Assembly (NCBI GenBank): GCA_963693305.1 | Contig: OY855912.1 | Span: forward strand, 5,805,001-5,869,000 | DNA: 64,000 nt | Source of the DNA: Meandrina meandrites | Taxonomy: Eukaryota > Cnidaria > Anthozoa > Scleractinia > Meandrinidae | Reading direction: 5' to 3' | Part shown: in pieces, positions 49,101-58,687 of the stretch | Layout of the letters: every line of letters starts with the position of its first letter | How positions within the stretch are numbered: position 1 is the first letter of the stretch | Made by a program: the position numbers and the translations under genes | Notes under the pieces: model-generated | What the model saw: only the letters and a program-made list of their open reading frames with translations | Databases searched by the model: none | What the model was told of the DNA's origin: nothing

Positions 49101-49632
49101 TCCATTGAATGAAAATTTACCTTTTGAACGAAACAAATCTTTGTTGAAAGAGTTCTGACGTACACTCTTAAACATGCGCTAATAATTATCCCACTACTCA
49201 AAATCCAATATCGAACAGTCTGAATACTGTACCACAGGGAGCCCATACAAATGGAGCGACTGTTGATGTTCAAAATTATAAAGGACTGTATGGGAAAGCC
49301 GAAAAATTCCTATCAACATGAACTAAAGCGAGGAATATTCACATTTATGTTCAAAATAAACGTAAAGTTTCCTCAATTGTTGTGCCTTGTAGCTCAAAAC
49401 TGCGAATTTTAGCGATTTACTGGGTTTTTGCGATGCTGTCTACTGTACATATGCGCGAAAAATATTTGATGGTTTATAAGATATATATACGTTACAAATT
49501 CTGCCATGCACCGTATGTATTCTCGTGTTTTCTCTTTTTCTACAGGTCCTTGCAGTTGCTGGAAGTTCTGCAGATATTGATGTTTTTACAAACTTTGGTT
49601 ATAAAGCCCTCTCCTTAAAATTTTCTCAATGA
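35686..49632 (+). CDS. THOC6: THO complex subunit 6 (14 exons, 340 aa)
   Basis: Exons: 35686-35703, 35802-35917, 36384-36448, 37341-37392, 38179-38236, 38619-38659, 39215-39263, 40053-40124, 40958-41060, 41514-41566, 43869-43937, 44925-45035, 45223-45351, 49546-49632. All phases fit and the total is 341 codons including TGA, against 341 residues in the human protein. Recognisable THOC6 blocks: [77 protein letters not shown] and [20 protein letters not shown] at the C terminus. It is a WD40 propeller; THOC6 belongs to the THO/TREX complex that couples transcription and splicing to mRNA export in the nucleus. Two exons are under 50 nt. The last intron (4.2 kb) is a repeat reservoir. Confidence 0.93.
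36640..37115 (+). mobile_element. 5'-truncated LINE remnant
   Basis: An open frame at 36635-36919 contains [25 protein letters not shown] and [11 protein letters not shown]. This resembles the C-terminal end of non-LTR retrotransposon reverse-transcriptase ORFs, where a YNLR motif, an RT-G-S/N-Y-G block and an LP-EI block occur in this order. It is followed by AT-rich sequence and an (attg)n tail at 37077-37113, as at 3' ends of CR1/L2-type LINEs. The catalytic part is missing. It is in THOC6 intron 3. Confidence 0.55.
37486..37518. repeat. poly-G tract
   Basis: A G run of over 15 followed by ggaagggggggg in THOC6 intron 4. Length is likely variable. Confidence 0.65.
40444..40505. repeat. 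(gat)n microsatellite plus poly-G
   Basis: About ten gat/ggt triplets, then a run of G, in THOC6 intron 8. Confidence 0.7.
41600..41895 (+). mobile_element. tRNA-derived SINE (family A)
   Basis: Best-preserved copy in the window. A-box-like tggcctaatggttagtgct and B box gggttcaagccc are followed by cattgtgttctttggcaaga, aaatgggtaccg and gtggactagcatcctatcc. No poly-A tail; it ends near cagacctgacctagtta. It lies in THOC6 intron 10. Confidence 0.75.
42042..42688. mobile_element. TTAA-flanked MITE
   Basis: Starts ggggggagactcttaactac and ends with its near-inverse (gtagttaagagtcacccccc); TTAA directly outside both ends (42038-42041, 42689-42692). The length is 647 bp and it is non-coding. It lies in THOC6 intron 10, 84 bp from the next TTAA element. 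Confidence 0.75.
42772..43575. mobile_element. TTAA-flanked foldback element
   Basis: Starts agtgcctatgaaatgaaaaa and ends with the inverse; TTAA on both sides (42768-42771, 43576-43579). The arms pair for about 190 bp, including aaaggcctttcaaagcaaag, and gaggtactgatgacgtca-like sequences. The centre is non-coding. Confidence 0.8.
44488..44872. mobile_element. TAA-flanked MITE
   Basis: Left end ggcctgatttaaacgttac and right end gacgtttaaagcaggcc; inner arms acattttacatgcgccgaat and ttcggcgcatgtaaaatgcg. TAA flanks each end. The motif aaacgtcgcatt recurs inside. It is in THOC6 intron 11, close to exon 12. Confidence 0.7.
45390..45662 (-). mobile_element. tRNA-derived SINE (family A)
   Basis: Minus-strand copy of the SINE at 41.6 kb: shares cttgggcaagac, the ggactagtatatcccatc-type block and the tail near ggtctgtattcaaacc. 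It is in THOC6 intron 13, 39 bp after the donor of exon 13. Confidence 0.7.
46770..47100. repeat. dispersed repeat with cttcggaa motifs
   Basis: A palindromic segment (atggtatcccacatgtgtgg ... ccacacatgtgtgatatcat) is followed by a string of tcttcgg/cttcggaaa motifs. A similar tccgaagac string occurs at 14390-14445 in a polycystin intron. The minus-strand open frame over it is a translation of the repeat. It is not assigned to a family. Confidence 0.4.
47643..47857. mobile_element. MITE with catgaggccctgcc ends
   Basis: Inverted ends gcatgaggccctgcc and ggcagggcctcatgc enclose repeated gtcgcttgtcggaatt motifs. It is 215 bp, non-coding, and lies in THOC6 intron 13. Confidence 0.65.
48167..48344. 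mobile_element. foldback MITE with about 60-bp arms
   Basis: Arms begin aatagaccattttcgtattc and continue through gaactggaactagcttgcaa and ggaggctaatgcggg; the right arm is the inverse, ending gaaaatggcctatt. It is inserted in a sequence of which a second copy exists at about 49010-49075. Confidence 0.75.
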
Positions 49633-49705
49633 ATCCAACTTTGACCAGATACATACGATGCAGAAACACAAGGAGAGTTGGCACTGGCAAGAACCTTCCC
49701 TTCTC

Positions 49706-49711
49706 AATAAA
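49706..49711 (+). terminator. probable THOC6 poly(A) signal
   Basis: AATAAA 74 bp after the THOC6 stop codon, on the coding strand, well before the convergent MEIG1 gene. Confidence 0.6.
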
Positions 49712-50292
49712 GCCAACTTTGTCGTTCTCTAAGAGTTGCAGTGTCAGTTGCTTGTGTGATATATTTTTTTGACCAAATAACCTGTAAGATGACATCAGCA
49801 AGGAGCTGACCTGCGAGCCTGATTGCAGGACAACATGTTCAGGGTAACAGAGCAGTGGTTATTAGACATTGTGAACTCAGACACTGAAGTCTTTACACAA
49901 TCAAACTTTAATACAAAGCAATGAAAAAACTTGTTTACATGAATATGTTAAAGCTGTACAAAAATCCATCTCATATATTAAGTTGATGCATAAAACACTG
50001 GGTTGCCTCAATAATTATTGATTTAGGCTTACGATTAACAAAATATATACAGCGCTTGCAAAAAGTTTTTATAGCTCAAAAACTGCAACACCATTCATAA
50101 TTTTTCACTATACATAATAAATTACTAATAAGCCAGATGGGAATCATTTCCTTTAGATCTAACTGCTTTCAGCTCCATTATTTTGAACAATAATATTATT
50201 TCGTTTTAGCATAGACTAGTACAGGATCATCTTTCAGTACAATCTCACATGACGTTTCTTTAACTATATCCATAATCTTCCTTATATCACCA
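49712..50292. other. convergent 3' intergenic region
   Basis: Between the THOC6 poly(A) signal and the MEIG1 stop codon. AT-rich, no exon or RNA gene seen. A minus-strand ATTAAA (complement of tttaat near 49909) may serve MEIG1. Confidence 0.45.
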
Positions 50293-51558
50293 CTAATATC
50301 CATATAGCTTGCACTTATAAACATCCTTGTCAGCACATTCTCTGGTCCTATCAAAGTAAATGAAGTAGCCGTCTTTTCGTTGGAGCTTCTTCACGTAGCC
50401 ATTATGGGGCCAGCGGTCCTAAAGATCAGAACAAAAAGACGAACTATAAGTAAATGCAAATAATTTGACACAAATTAAGAACTTGCTCAGTGACATGAGC
50501 ACCACTTTGTTGGGATGAAAAATCAAAAGCTGACTATCTCCCAGGAGGGTACTCCGGATTTCAAGTGACGGAGATGATCAAAGGATTTTTTGGGGTTTGA
50601 GATTTTCAGTTCTGGGATATTTTTGGGTAGAAAAATTTGTCAATTTCTTAGGGGGTGGCTTCATTAAAGTAGGGATTTCTTGGGGGTATTAACAAAAACA
50701 ATCTACAATCTTGGCTGTGTAGTTCTGCCAATAGAGTTAGAGTTGTCATTCATAAATGTCATTGTTGAAACAGAAGTGTTCTTGGGTGTCTCTAGTGTTC
50801 TTAAAAGGACTACCAGATGATGGAAAGTTAACTAATGGCATGATGAATAAACAATAAATAATGTTTTTCTTTGCGCTATATCATTTAACCTTTTCTGGAA
50901 ATTCATGGGATTTTCATTGGGTTGATTTTTGGTCCAGGGATTTTTTGGGGGTTTGCATGAAGCCCTAGGGATCCCATTCGATCATCCCTGTCACTTGAAA
51001 TCCCTAGTACCTTCCCCCCCCCCCCCCCCCCCCACCTGGGAATTGTTTGTGACAGATTTTTGACACTGGAAATACCCCCACCCTACCCCACTCAAATTTC
51101 AGGTAAAAAGAAGTTACGATATTATGAAGCTATGAAGAATCTATGAAGCCAAAAGTTTACAGTGACTTTGTTGATTTATATACAGTGACATTTATAAAGT
51201 CATGAGTACAAAGCACTGATCGAAGATTAGAAAATTTGACAATTTCCAACAACATGTATGTGTAAATTCACACAAAGTTTTGCGGCACTTACAGGTTCCT
51301 TCTGCTTGACGTCGCGATATTCATGAACATCTCTATAACCAGCGATTTGAAATCTGTAAGCTGCAATGTACAGACAACAAAACATCAGTTAAGCTGCACC
51401 AAAAATGAAACATAGTATTGAAGAAGTTTTAAATATCGAATCCATTTCAATCACGGCGTAAACGACGTACCTTCTTCAACTTCCTCACTCCAGCGCTTCG
51501 GTCTTGAAACGGACTTCGGTCTTGAAGGTTGAGCAATAGGAGAAACGATAGATGCCAT
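50293..51558 (-). CDS. MEIG1: meiosis expressed gene 1 protein (3 exons, 93 aa)
   Basis: Exons on the minus strand: 51558-51471, 51360-51293, 50418-50293, in phases 1 and 0. The protein contains [56 protein letters not shown] and a short charged C-terminus ending in YGY. This is the MEIG1 pattern (KRWSEE ... YRFQ-AGYRD--EY--VKQ ... [14 protein letters not shown]), and the length is near the mammalian 88 residues. In mammals MEIG1 works with PACRG in sperm manchette and tail formation; family members in other ciliated animals probably also act with axonemes. None of the three exons is long enough to stand out as an open frame. Introns have GT-AG ends. Confidence 0.93.
51003..51042. repeat. poly-C run in the MEIG1 intron
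   Basis: About 22 consecutive C on the plus strand in MEIG1 intron 2. Confidence 0.7.
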
Positions 51559-52119
51559 TTTGTTTGAATCTAAAAATATAAATTACAATGTTTTTAGTCG
51601 AGTAAAGTGCTATTCATACATCGGAAAAGGCAAAAGCTACTTTTTGCGGCCACTGCCTTCAAAGTGAATGTGAAAAGTCAAGGAAATGCCTTTCTTCAGT
51701 TTTGAAACTCAAGACTCAAGACAGACACGCATGCAACATGTACAAAATGTCTGTCGATCACGAAAATCAGATTGTTATGGTAAATTTGCCCAAAAGCACG
51801 TCCTTCTACAGAAATAAATCGAAATATCGCGGACACGAACTCGACACAACTTACCTTGCAGATCTCTTTTCTGAAAATGGTATTCAAACGCCGAAACTTT
51901 CTGTGATAAACTGTTAGAAATGTTTTGCTCTCGCTATGCAACAGATGTCTGCCTATCGCCTCATTGGCTGACCGCTGGTTACCATAACAACAGGACAAAA
52001 CAAGGGAATTAACCATGAGCCCACAAGATGGTCAGCTGTTCTTCGTTGGAGCGGTAAACAAATATGGCGGACGGACGAGAACCTAACATATGCTATAAAT
52101 CGCAAAGCTATTGAGAAGG
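51559..52119. promoter_or_regulatory. shared 561-bp interval between divergent MEIG1 and ZDHHC4
   Basis: The two start codons face away from each other with only 561 bp between them, so both promoters and 5' UTRs must lie here unless upstream non-coding exons exist. No obvious TATA box; I did not find a convincing regulatory motif. A short plus-strand open frame (51702-51917) and its minus-strand overlap look non-coding. Confidence 0.5.
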
Positions 52120-55100
52120 ATGGATTTTCTTTTAATGGCCATTTTGTATACACTTTTTTTCGTGGGCCTTTCGTACATCATTTTTGCCGGAAAATCTGAG
52201 TACCATCGAAGTGGTTTGGTTGGTTTGCTTCGAAGAAACCTATTTTCGGTAAGGGACTGACAGACAGTTAATATTTCAGGATATTTTTATAGAGTCGTTG
52301 ATGCCTTTGTAATTAAGACATTATATGCACAATATCTCTCATGTGCTTATTTCAGAAGTTTATCTCTCATTTCTAAGAAAATATCTCACAAAAATAACCT
52401 TAGGTTAAAGCTAACTTTTGAAAAGTACGCGGTTTCTCACCAGGTTGCCCATTTTGTCAAGTCTGCTTTTGAAAGGTGTATCCCTGCAGCTGTTACTCGT
52501 TTAATAAGCAACATCACTACCTACCTTCTGTTTACAAGGTATCTTTATTTCTGAGTGAAGTAAGGAACACCACGCTATTTTATAAAAGGCCGTAGGGTTT
52601 GCTCATGATCACCACTATATCCTATCTGAACTCAATTTTTTTTCTCAGTTCTTCTCTCATACCCCATTCACACCAAAGCTAAAACATGTTTGAAGGCTGT
52701 TTAGTTAAACACGGTTTAAAATTGTTTCCTTCATAGAAGTTGTTGAGTAATGTTTTTCAACTTCAAATTTAGCACAATGAAATCGCAAGTTTGCACTTAC
52801 TGGAATCCTATTCAAAATTTAGTCTATCAGTCTTCTGTTGCTGATTTTCATTTTATTTAACCTGGTTTAACTAAACATGTTTTTTTGGTGTCCCAGTGAA
52901 TGGGGTATCAGTTAAGTATCCGGTCACTTTGCTCCACGGTCAGATCGCTCCCAGTTAGATCGCTCCCAACCAAAGTCAGATCGCGCCATTGAAAAAGTCA
53001 TATCGCTCTCAAGCTAAAGTGACTTTGCTCCATGTTCAGTAAAGTGTAAGTAGAGTACGACCGAGTTCACTCCAAATAAATGACCTAGAACATTTCTTGT
53101 TCTTTAAGTGTGACTTGGTTGGAGTGATGTGACTTTGGTTGGGAGAGATCTAGCTGGGACCAATCTGACCATGGAGCGAAGTGACTGCAATTTCCTTCTC
53201 TCCACACAAAATATTTCCAACCTTTACAGCAGCTTGTTTGTATGTATTTCTTCTTTACTAAGGGGTGAATACTGGGATAAGAGAAGCAGAGAGCTCATTA
53301 ACAGAGAAAGTCCACATTCAAACTTAGTTGCCCATACAACCGACCCTCAGCTCCATTTTCTGTAGCATTAAGTGACTAGGAGTATTTCTTCTCCCCATTT
53401 ATGGGATGCTAGTCCATCCCAGGGGTACCCCCAGCATTTGATTTGCCAGCATCCAATCACCTGAGTGGAGAGAGGCATTGCAACAGTTAAGTGTCATGCT
53501 CAAGAACACAATACAATGACCTTGTCCAGGGCTCAAAGCCAGACTGGTCAAGCTCTATGTGTCTCTCCCAGTTTAAAATAATATTACAGATTTAGCATGT
53601 ACACAATAAATTGCATACGTTTTACCTTTACTTTTATGTTACATGTGTTCCCTTTCAGGAATCCCTGTATCCAGTTATTTTATGGCTTTATCGTCACTGG
53701 AGGGACTGCTATTTACACCTTCAAAGTTATTCCCTACTTTGATAAAATCAATATATATAGCATTATTACATATGTCCTTATAGCTATCAATGTGACTCTG
53801 TTTTGGATTTGCTCGACAAGAGAGCCTGGTATAATAACACCATTGCATCATGCTGATTACATGAATGACTATGAGCCTGATGGTGTGTATTACACATTGC
53901 CAGAATGCTACACATGCAAGCTTATCAAGCCAGCAAGGTCAAAACACTGCTGTAAGTACAGGTAGTTGCTGTTTCTACCATTATGCTGTGTCCTTAGAAC
54001 TTTGCCTGGAGTGAGTAATGGGTTTACCGGTTACAAAGTATTCTGTACTTACTAACTCAGGCCTGAAAGAATGAATTTTGAAGTGAGGGGGCTCAAAAGT
54101 TATCACTGCAATGCATTTGCCTACTAGCTGTTCTTAAGTAGCCATAGCCATATATGGGCATTACCATATGGTTGTTCATCCTTCTTTTTCCCAAAAAGTG
54201 TGTGTGTGTGTGTTTCGGGGGAGGGGGGAGAGCACGAGCCACCCCAACTGGACCCCCTACTCCAGTACCTTACCATATTTACTTGATTGAGCACCGATGC
54301 ACTCTTAAGATTTTTAGTGTTTTTGGTTGTTTTGCTAATATTTGAGGGCGGTACTCTTTTTTTTTTTTTAAAAAATCATAACATTTGTAAATATTAACAA
54401 GAGAGATACATGTAGAGCAGTGATATATAGCCAATCCCAGGCCTGGTTGTTCAAAAGAGGGTTAAATCCTAAACCCAGGTTAAATTGGCTTAACCTCCAG
54501 TTAAATTTTATCCACAGGTCTGTTCTGTTGTTAATAGTATAAAGTGGAAAATACTATAATAGACATCTGCTATTTACATAATCATGCAGCAACTGTCTAT
54601 TATACTATTTTCCACAAACTATTTTATATTCACACCACGATATAACACTTTACCTTGATAATGAAGCTACATCGAAACGTCGGACAACTTAAGTTTTAAT
54701 ATTTCTATTGAAGTTTTTAAAACTTTTTTTTTTGTCATCAGCGCTTTGTGATGTGTGTGTGAGCCGATTCGACCATCACTGCTCATGGGTGAACAACTGC
54801 ATTGGAAAGAGAAACTACAAGTTCTTTTGGTGTTTCATTGCAAGTTCAGCGGCGCTCTGTGTGTATGTAGCATTTGTGGTTGTCGTTGTGTTTGCATATC
54901 TTGTGATGTCAGATGGCTTAATCAGCATGGAGTATGTTGGTCAAGATGGCAAGCATTATCCAGTGGGAATAAGTTTTTTGTCCCAGGTAATTTTGATTTT
55001 TACCTAGCTGAATGATGAAAAAAAGATCCATGCAAGAGGGTCAATTGAAATTAAAAAATATCGTATTTTGCACTGTAATGCGTGAATTTTTGGCTTTCGT

Positions 55101-55900
55101 CTTGCCTGAATTAAAATTTGTTAAAAAGTCCCTGGCGAAATTTTTTAACCAAGTCTTGTAAAGTACTCGAAATTTGATACGTATTCGCAATGTTTGCAAG
55201 AGAAAGTGGACAACTTTCCTTAATGGTAGATGCTTGGAAAGACTGTTAAGAGTTAAGGCTGAACATACCGTGAAGCAATTCTGCTAGCTGGGTAGGCTGA
55301 ACAATGATTGTTGTTGAACCATAGTTCGCTAGTGTTGGTATTTACAACGTTAGCGCGCAAGGAGCGTGTGATAAGCCATAGAGAATCAAGGACTTCGGGA
55401 GTGAACGCGCTAGTTTTTGATTGGCGGATAAAAGTTGGCAACTCTTCGCGTTTTCCACGCGAATTGTCCAAAAATGGTGCTGGTTCATGAATCAGTACAC
55501 GAGATTGCTTTTGACAGTCTGTTTGTTTTCTTTGCAGTATTTGCTGGTTCGTCACACTTTGTTGGCCATACTCTTCCTGACGGTGTTGTTTTTTGGCGTG
55601 GCTATGTGTGGATTCTCGTTATTTCACCTCTATCTTGTCGTCACAAATCAAACCACAAATGAATTTAACAAGCGTTGTTTTGGAAAAACCCAGACCAAGA
55701 CATCTCGTCAGAAAAGAATCACCACACCACGGACCGAAACAATGACGGGTAGAACTTTCAAAAGAAGGACTTCGGGCAATAAAAATAGTTCTTCAACAAT
55801 TTTGACTAAAGCCACCGCAGAGAAAACACAGTCATCGCGAACTAGTACGCCATATAACAGAGGGATGTGGAAAAACATCGCAGAAGTTTTGCAAGGATAA
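52120..55900 (+). CDS. ZDHHC4: DHHC palmitoyltransferase, ZDHHC4-like (5 exons, 374 aa)
   Basis: Exons: 52120-52248, 52444-52538, 53659-53951, 54742-54986, 55538-55900; phases fit. An N-terminal helix begins [17 protein letters not shown]. Two further helices precede the Cys-rich domain, which spans exons 3-4: [15 protein letters not shown] then [18 protein letters not shown], with the catalytic DHHC intact. After it come two more helices and the TTxE-type motif NQTTNEFNK. The order of blocks and the [13 protein letters not shown] stretch match ZDHHC4. These enzymes transfer palmitate from coenzyme A to the DHHC cysteine and then to protein cysteines, at ER/Golgi or plasma membrane. The C-terminal 75 residues are Ser/Thr/Lys-rich and poorly conserved. 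Confidence 0.92.
52662..52912. mobile_element. MITE with accccattcacacc ends
   Basis: Left end ataccccattcacaccaaag and right end ggtgtcccagtgaatggggtat are inverse-like; inner arms tttagttaaacacggtttaa and ggtttaactaaacatg also pair. A second copy is at 34841-35090. It is in ZDHHC4 intron 2. Confidence 0.7.
53365..53572 (-). mobile_element. tRNA-derived SINE (family A), diverged
   Basis: Minus-strand copy sharing ggatgctagtccatccc and the caagaacacaat / cagggctcaaag blocks with the other three copies. The tRNA head end is eroded. It is about 90 bp before ZDHHC4 exon 3. Confidence 0.65.
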
Positions 55901-56050
55901 TATTTAGAAAACAATCTGGGTGGAAACTTACTATGTGGAGGTTTATCTTGTTGGAAGAAACTTGTTATGCCGCCATTGATGCGCTAATTGTATTATAATA
56001 TATTTAGTTTTTTTATTTTTAGAATAGTCCAAGAATATTGTATAAAAAGC

Positions 56051-56056
56051 AATAAA
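56051..56056 (+). terminator. probable ZDHHC4 poly(A) signal
   Basis: AATAAA about 150 bp after the stop codon, followed by a second overlapping A-rich hexamer. The left target duplication of the tRNA-like array starts only 7 bp further on, so the array lies at or just past the expected cleavage site. Confidence 0.6.
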
Positions 56057-56062
56057 ATAAAT

Positions 56063-56075
56063 AAAAAAGCAACTG
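56063..56075. repeat. left copy of 13-bp target-site duplication
   Basis: aaaaaagcaactg. The identical 13 bases stand at 59009-59021 on the other side of the tRNA-like palindrome. Confidence 0.75.
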
Positions 56076-56193
56076 ACGTGTAGTATATGAAATGACTCAT
56101 ATATGAACTGCGGATATATATGAAGGTGATATGTGATCTTCGCAGTGAATTTCCAATTTAAGCAATTGGAATGAAGAAGCCTGAAAAAAATCA

Positions 56194-56194
<1 letters not shown>

Positions 56195-56227
<33 letters not shown>

Positions 56228-56266
56228 GATACCGGTGCGATGCTCTACCAACTGAGCTATGAAGCC
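56195..56266 (-). tRNA. tRNA-like gene, left copy 1 (loop GGU)
   Basis: Outermost left copy. Acceptor stem GGCTTCA/TGAAGCC, D stem GCTC/GAGC and T stem ACGGG/CCCGT pair perfectly, with TTCGAAT T loop; A and B boxes are good pol III promoters. The anticodon position reads GGT (Thr) but base 33 is C instead of the near-universal T, bases 31 and 39 (A, C) do not pair, and base 73 is C. Decoding function is therefore doubtful. Confidence 0.6.
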
Positions 56267-56442
56267 ACACATTGGGAGCGAGGTCAATTGTGAGTTCTCA
56301 TTTTCCCGTGAAAGGAGTGAAATGACGTGTAGTATATGAAATGACTCATATATGAACTGCGGATATATATGAAGGTGATATGTGATCTTCGCAGTGAATT
56401 TCCAATTTAAGCAATTGGAATGAAGAAGCCTGAAAAAAATCA

Positions 56443-56443
<1 letters not shown>

Positions 56444-56476
<33 letters not shown>

Positions 56477-56515
56477 GATACCGGTGCGATGCTCTACCAA
56501 CTGAGCTATGAAGCC
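56444..56515 (-). tRNA. tRNA-like gene, left copy 2
   Basis: Same 72 bases as left copy 1, including the unusual C33 and the A31/C39 mismatch; 249 bp from its neighbour. Confidence 0.6.
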
Positions 56516-56691
56516 ACACATTGGGAGCGAGGTCAATTGTGAGTTCTCATTTTCCCGTGAAAGGAGTGAAATGACGTGTAGTATATGAAATGACTCATAT
56601 ATGAACTGCGGATATATATGAAGGTGATATGTGATCTTCGCAGTGAATTTCCAATTTAAGCAATTGGAATGAAGAAGCCTGAAAAAAATCA

Positions 56692-56692
<1 letters not shown>

Positions 56693-56725
<33 letters not shown>

Positions 56726-56764
56726 GATACCGGTGCGATGCTCTACCAACTGAGCTATGAAGCC
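56693..56764 (-). tRNA. tRNA-like gene, left copy 3
   Basis: Same sequence as copies 1 and 2; terminator T-run intact. Confidence 0.6.
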
Positions 56765-56940
56765 ACACATTGGGAGCGAGGTCAATTGTGAGTTCTCATT
56801 TTCCCGTGAAAGGAGTGAAATGACGTGTAGTATATGAAATGACTCATATATGAACTGCGGATATATATGAAGGTGATATGTGATCTTCGCAGTGAATTTC
56901 CAATTTAAGCAATTGGAATGAAGAAGCCTGAAAAAAACCA

Positions 56941-56941
<1 letters not shown>

Positions 56942-56974
<33 letters not shown>

Positions 56975-57013
56975 GATACCGGTGCGATGCTCTACCAACT
57001 GAGCTATGAAGCC
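56942..57013 (-). tRNA. tRNA-like gene, left copy 4 (variant 3' flank)
   Basis: tRNA-like body unchanged. Its 3' flank on the transcribed strand reads ctggttttttt instead of ctgattttttt, the one base difference noticed among the left units. Confidence 0.6.
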
Positions 57014-57189
57014 ACACATTGGGAGCGAGGTCAATTGTGAGTTCTCATTTTCCCGTGAAAGGAGTGAAATGACGTGTAGTATATGAAATGACTCATATAT
57101 GAACTGCGGATATATATGAAGGTGATATGTGATCTTCGCAGTGAATTTCCAATTTAAGCAATTGGAATGAAGAAGCCTGAAAAAAATCA

Positions 57190-57190
<1 letters not shown>

Positions 57191-57223
<33 letters not shown>

Positions 57224-57262
57224 GATACCGGTGCGATGCTCTACCAACTGAGCTATGAAGCC
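57191..57262 (-). tRNA. tRNA-like gene, left copy 5
   Basis: Same sequence; standard flank. Confidence 0.6.
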
Positions 57263-57438
57263 ACACATTGGGAGCGAGGTCAATTGTGAGTTCTCATTTT
57301 CCCGTGAAAGGAGTGAAATGACGTGTAGTATATGAAATGACTCATATATGAACTGCGGATATATATGAAGGTGATATGTGATCTTCGCAGTGAATTTCCA
57401 ATTTAAGCAATTGGAATGAAGAAGCCTGAAAAAAATCA

Positions 57439-57439
<1 letters not shown>

Positions 57440-57472
<33 letters not shown>

Positions 57473-57511
57473 GATACCGGTGCGATGCTCTACCAACTGA
57501 GCTATGAAGCC
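57440..57511 (-). tRNA. tRNA-like gene, left copy 6 (next to the centre)
   Basis: Innermost minus-strand copy with its complete 5' flank. It faces right copy 1 across a 106-bp centre. Confidence 0.6.
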
Positions 57512-57617
57512 ACACATTGGGAGCGAGGTCAATTGTGAGTTCTCATTTTCCCGTGAAAGGAGTGAAATGACGTGTAGTATATGAAATGACTCATATATGA
57601 ACTGCGGATATATATGT

Positions 57618-57656
57618 GGCTTCATAGCTCAGTTGGTAGAGCATCGCACCGGTATC

Positions 57657-57689
<33 letters not shown>
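57618..57689 (+). tRNA. tRNA-like gene, right copy 1 (lacks the normal 5' flank)
   Basis: tRNA-like body intact, but the normal 5' flank (cgctcccaatgtgt) is missing. Instead the junction reads gcggatatatatg|tggctt, where the left arm's spacer abuts the tRNA-like start with about 2 bp of shared sequence. This is the inversion point. Confidence 0.6.
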
Positions 57690-57690
<1 letters not shown>

Positions 57691-57866
57691 TGATTTTTTT
57701 CAGGCTTCTTCATTCCAATTGCTTAAATTGGAAATTCACTGCGAAGATCACATATCACCTTCATATATATCCGCAGTTCATATATGAGTCATTTCATATA
57801 CTACACGTCATTTCACTCCTTTCACGGGAAAATGAGAACTCACAATTGACCTCGCTCCCAATGTGT

Positions 57867-57905
57867 GGCTTCATAGCTCAGTTGGTAGAGCATCGCACCG
57901 GTATC

Positions 57906-57938
<33 letters not shown>
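57867..57938 (+). tRNA. tRNA-like gene, right copy 2 (T8 terminator)
   Basis: Body unchanged; the terminator has one extra T, so this unit is 250 bp long and shifts the reading frame that runs through the right arm. Confidence 0.6.
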
Positions 57939-57939
<1 letters not shown>

Positions 57940-58116
57940 TGATTTTTTTTCAGGCTTCTTCATTCCAATTGCTTAAATTGGAAATTCACTGCGAAGATCA
58001 CATATCACCTTCATATATATCCGCAGTTCATATATGAGTCATTTCATATACTACACGTCATTTCACTCCTTTCACGGGAAAATGAGAACTCACAATTGAC
58101 CTCGCTCCCAATGTGT

Positions 58117-58155
58117 GGCTTCATAGCTCAGTTGGTAGAGCATCGCACCGGTATC

Positions 58156-58188
<33 letters not shown>
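58117..58188 (+). tRNA. tRNA-like gene, right copy 3
   Basis: Same body and flanks as the standard unit. Confidence 0.6.
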
Positions 58189-58189
<1 letters not shown>

Positions 58190-58365
58190 TGATTTTTTTC
58201 AGGCTTCTTCATTCCAATTGCTTAAATTGGAAATTCACTGCGAAGATCACATATCACCTTCATATATATCCGCAGTTCATATATGAGTCATTTCATATAC
58301 TACACGTCATTTCACTCCTTTCACGGGAAAATGAGAACTCACAATTGACCTCGCTCCCAATGTGT

Positions 58366-58404
58366 GGCTTCATAGCTCAGTTGGTAGAGCATCGCACCGG
58401 TATC

Positions 58405-58437
<33 letters not shown>
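58366..58437 (+). tRNA. tRNA-like gene, right copy 4
   Basis: Same body and flanks as the standard unit. Confidence 0.6.
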
Positions 58438-58438
<1 letters not shown>

Positions 58439-58614
58439 TGATTTTTTTCAGGCTTCTTCATTCCAATTGCTTAAATTGGAAATTCACTGCGAAGATCACA
58501 TATCACCTTCATATATATCCGCAGTTCATATATGAGTCATTTCATATACTACACGTCATTTCACTCCTTTCACGGGAAAATGAGAACTCACAATTGACCT
58601 CGCTCCCAATGTGT

Positions 58615-58653
58615 GGCTTCATAGCTCAGTTGGTAGAGCATCGCACCGGTATC

Positions 58654-58686
<33 letters not shown>
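58615..58686 (+). tRNA. tRNA-like gene, right copy 5
   Basis: Same body and flanks as the standard unit. Confidence 0.6.

Positions 58687-58687
<1 letters not shown>

Noticed and set aside
51702..51917. Small plus-strand ORF between MEIG1 and ZDHHC4
   Set aside because: No domain, no neighbouring splice sites that fit, and it lies in the shared promoter interval; probably chance.
55943..57625. 560-codon open frame on the minus strand
   Set aside because: It is an 83-residue translation of the 249-bp tRNA-like unit repeated six times; no domain, and the frame crosses tRNA genes and AT-rich spacers.
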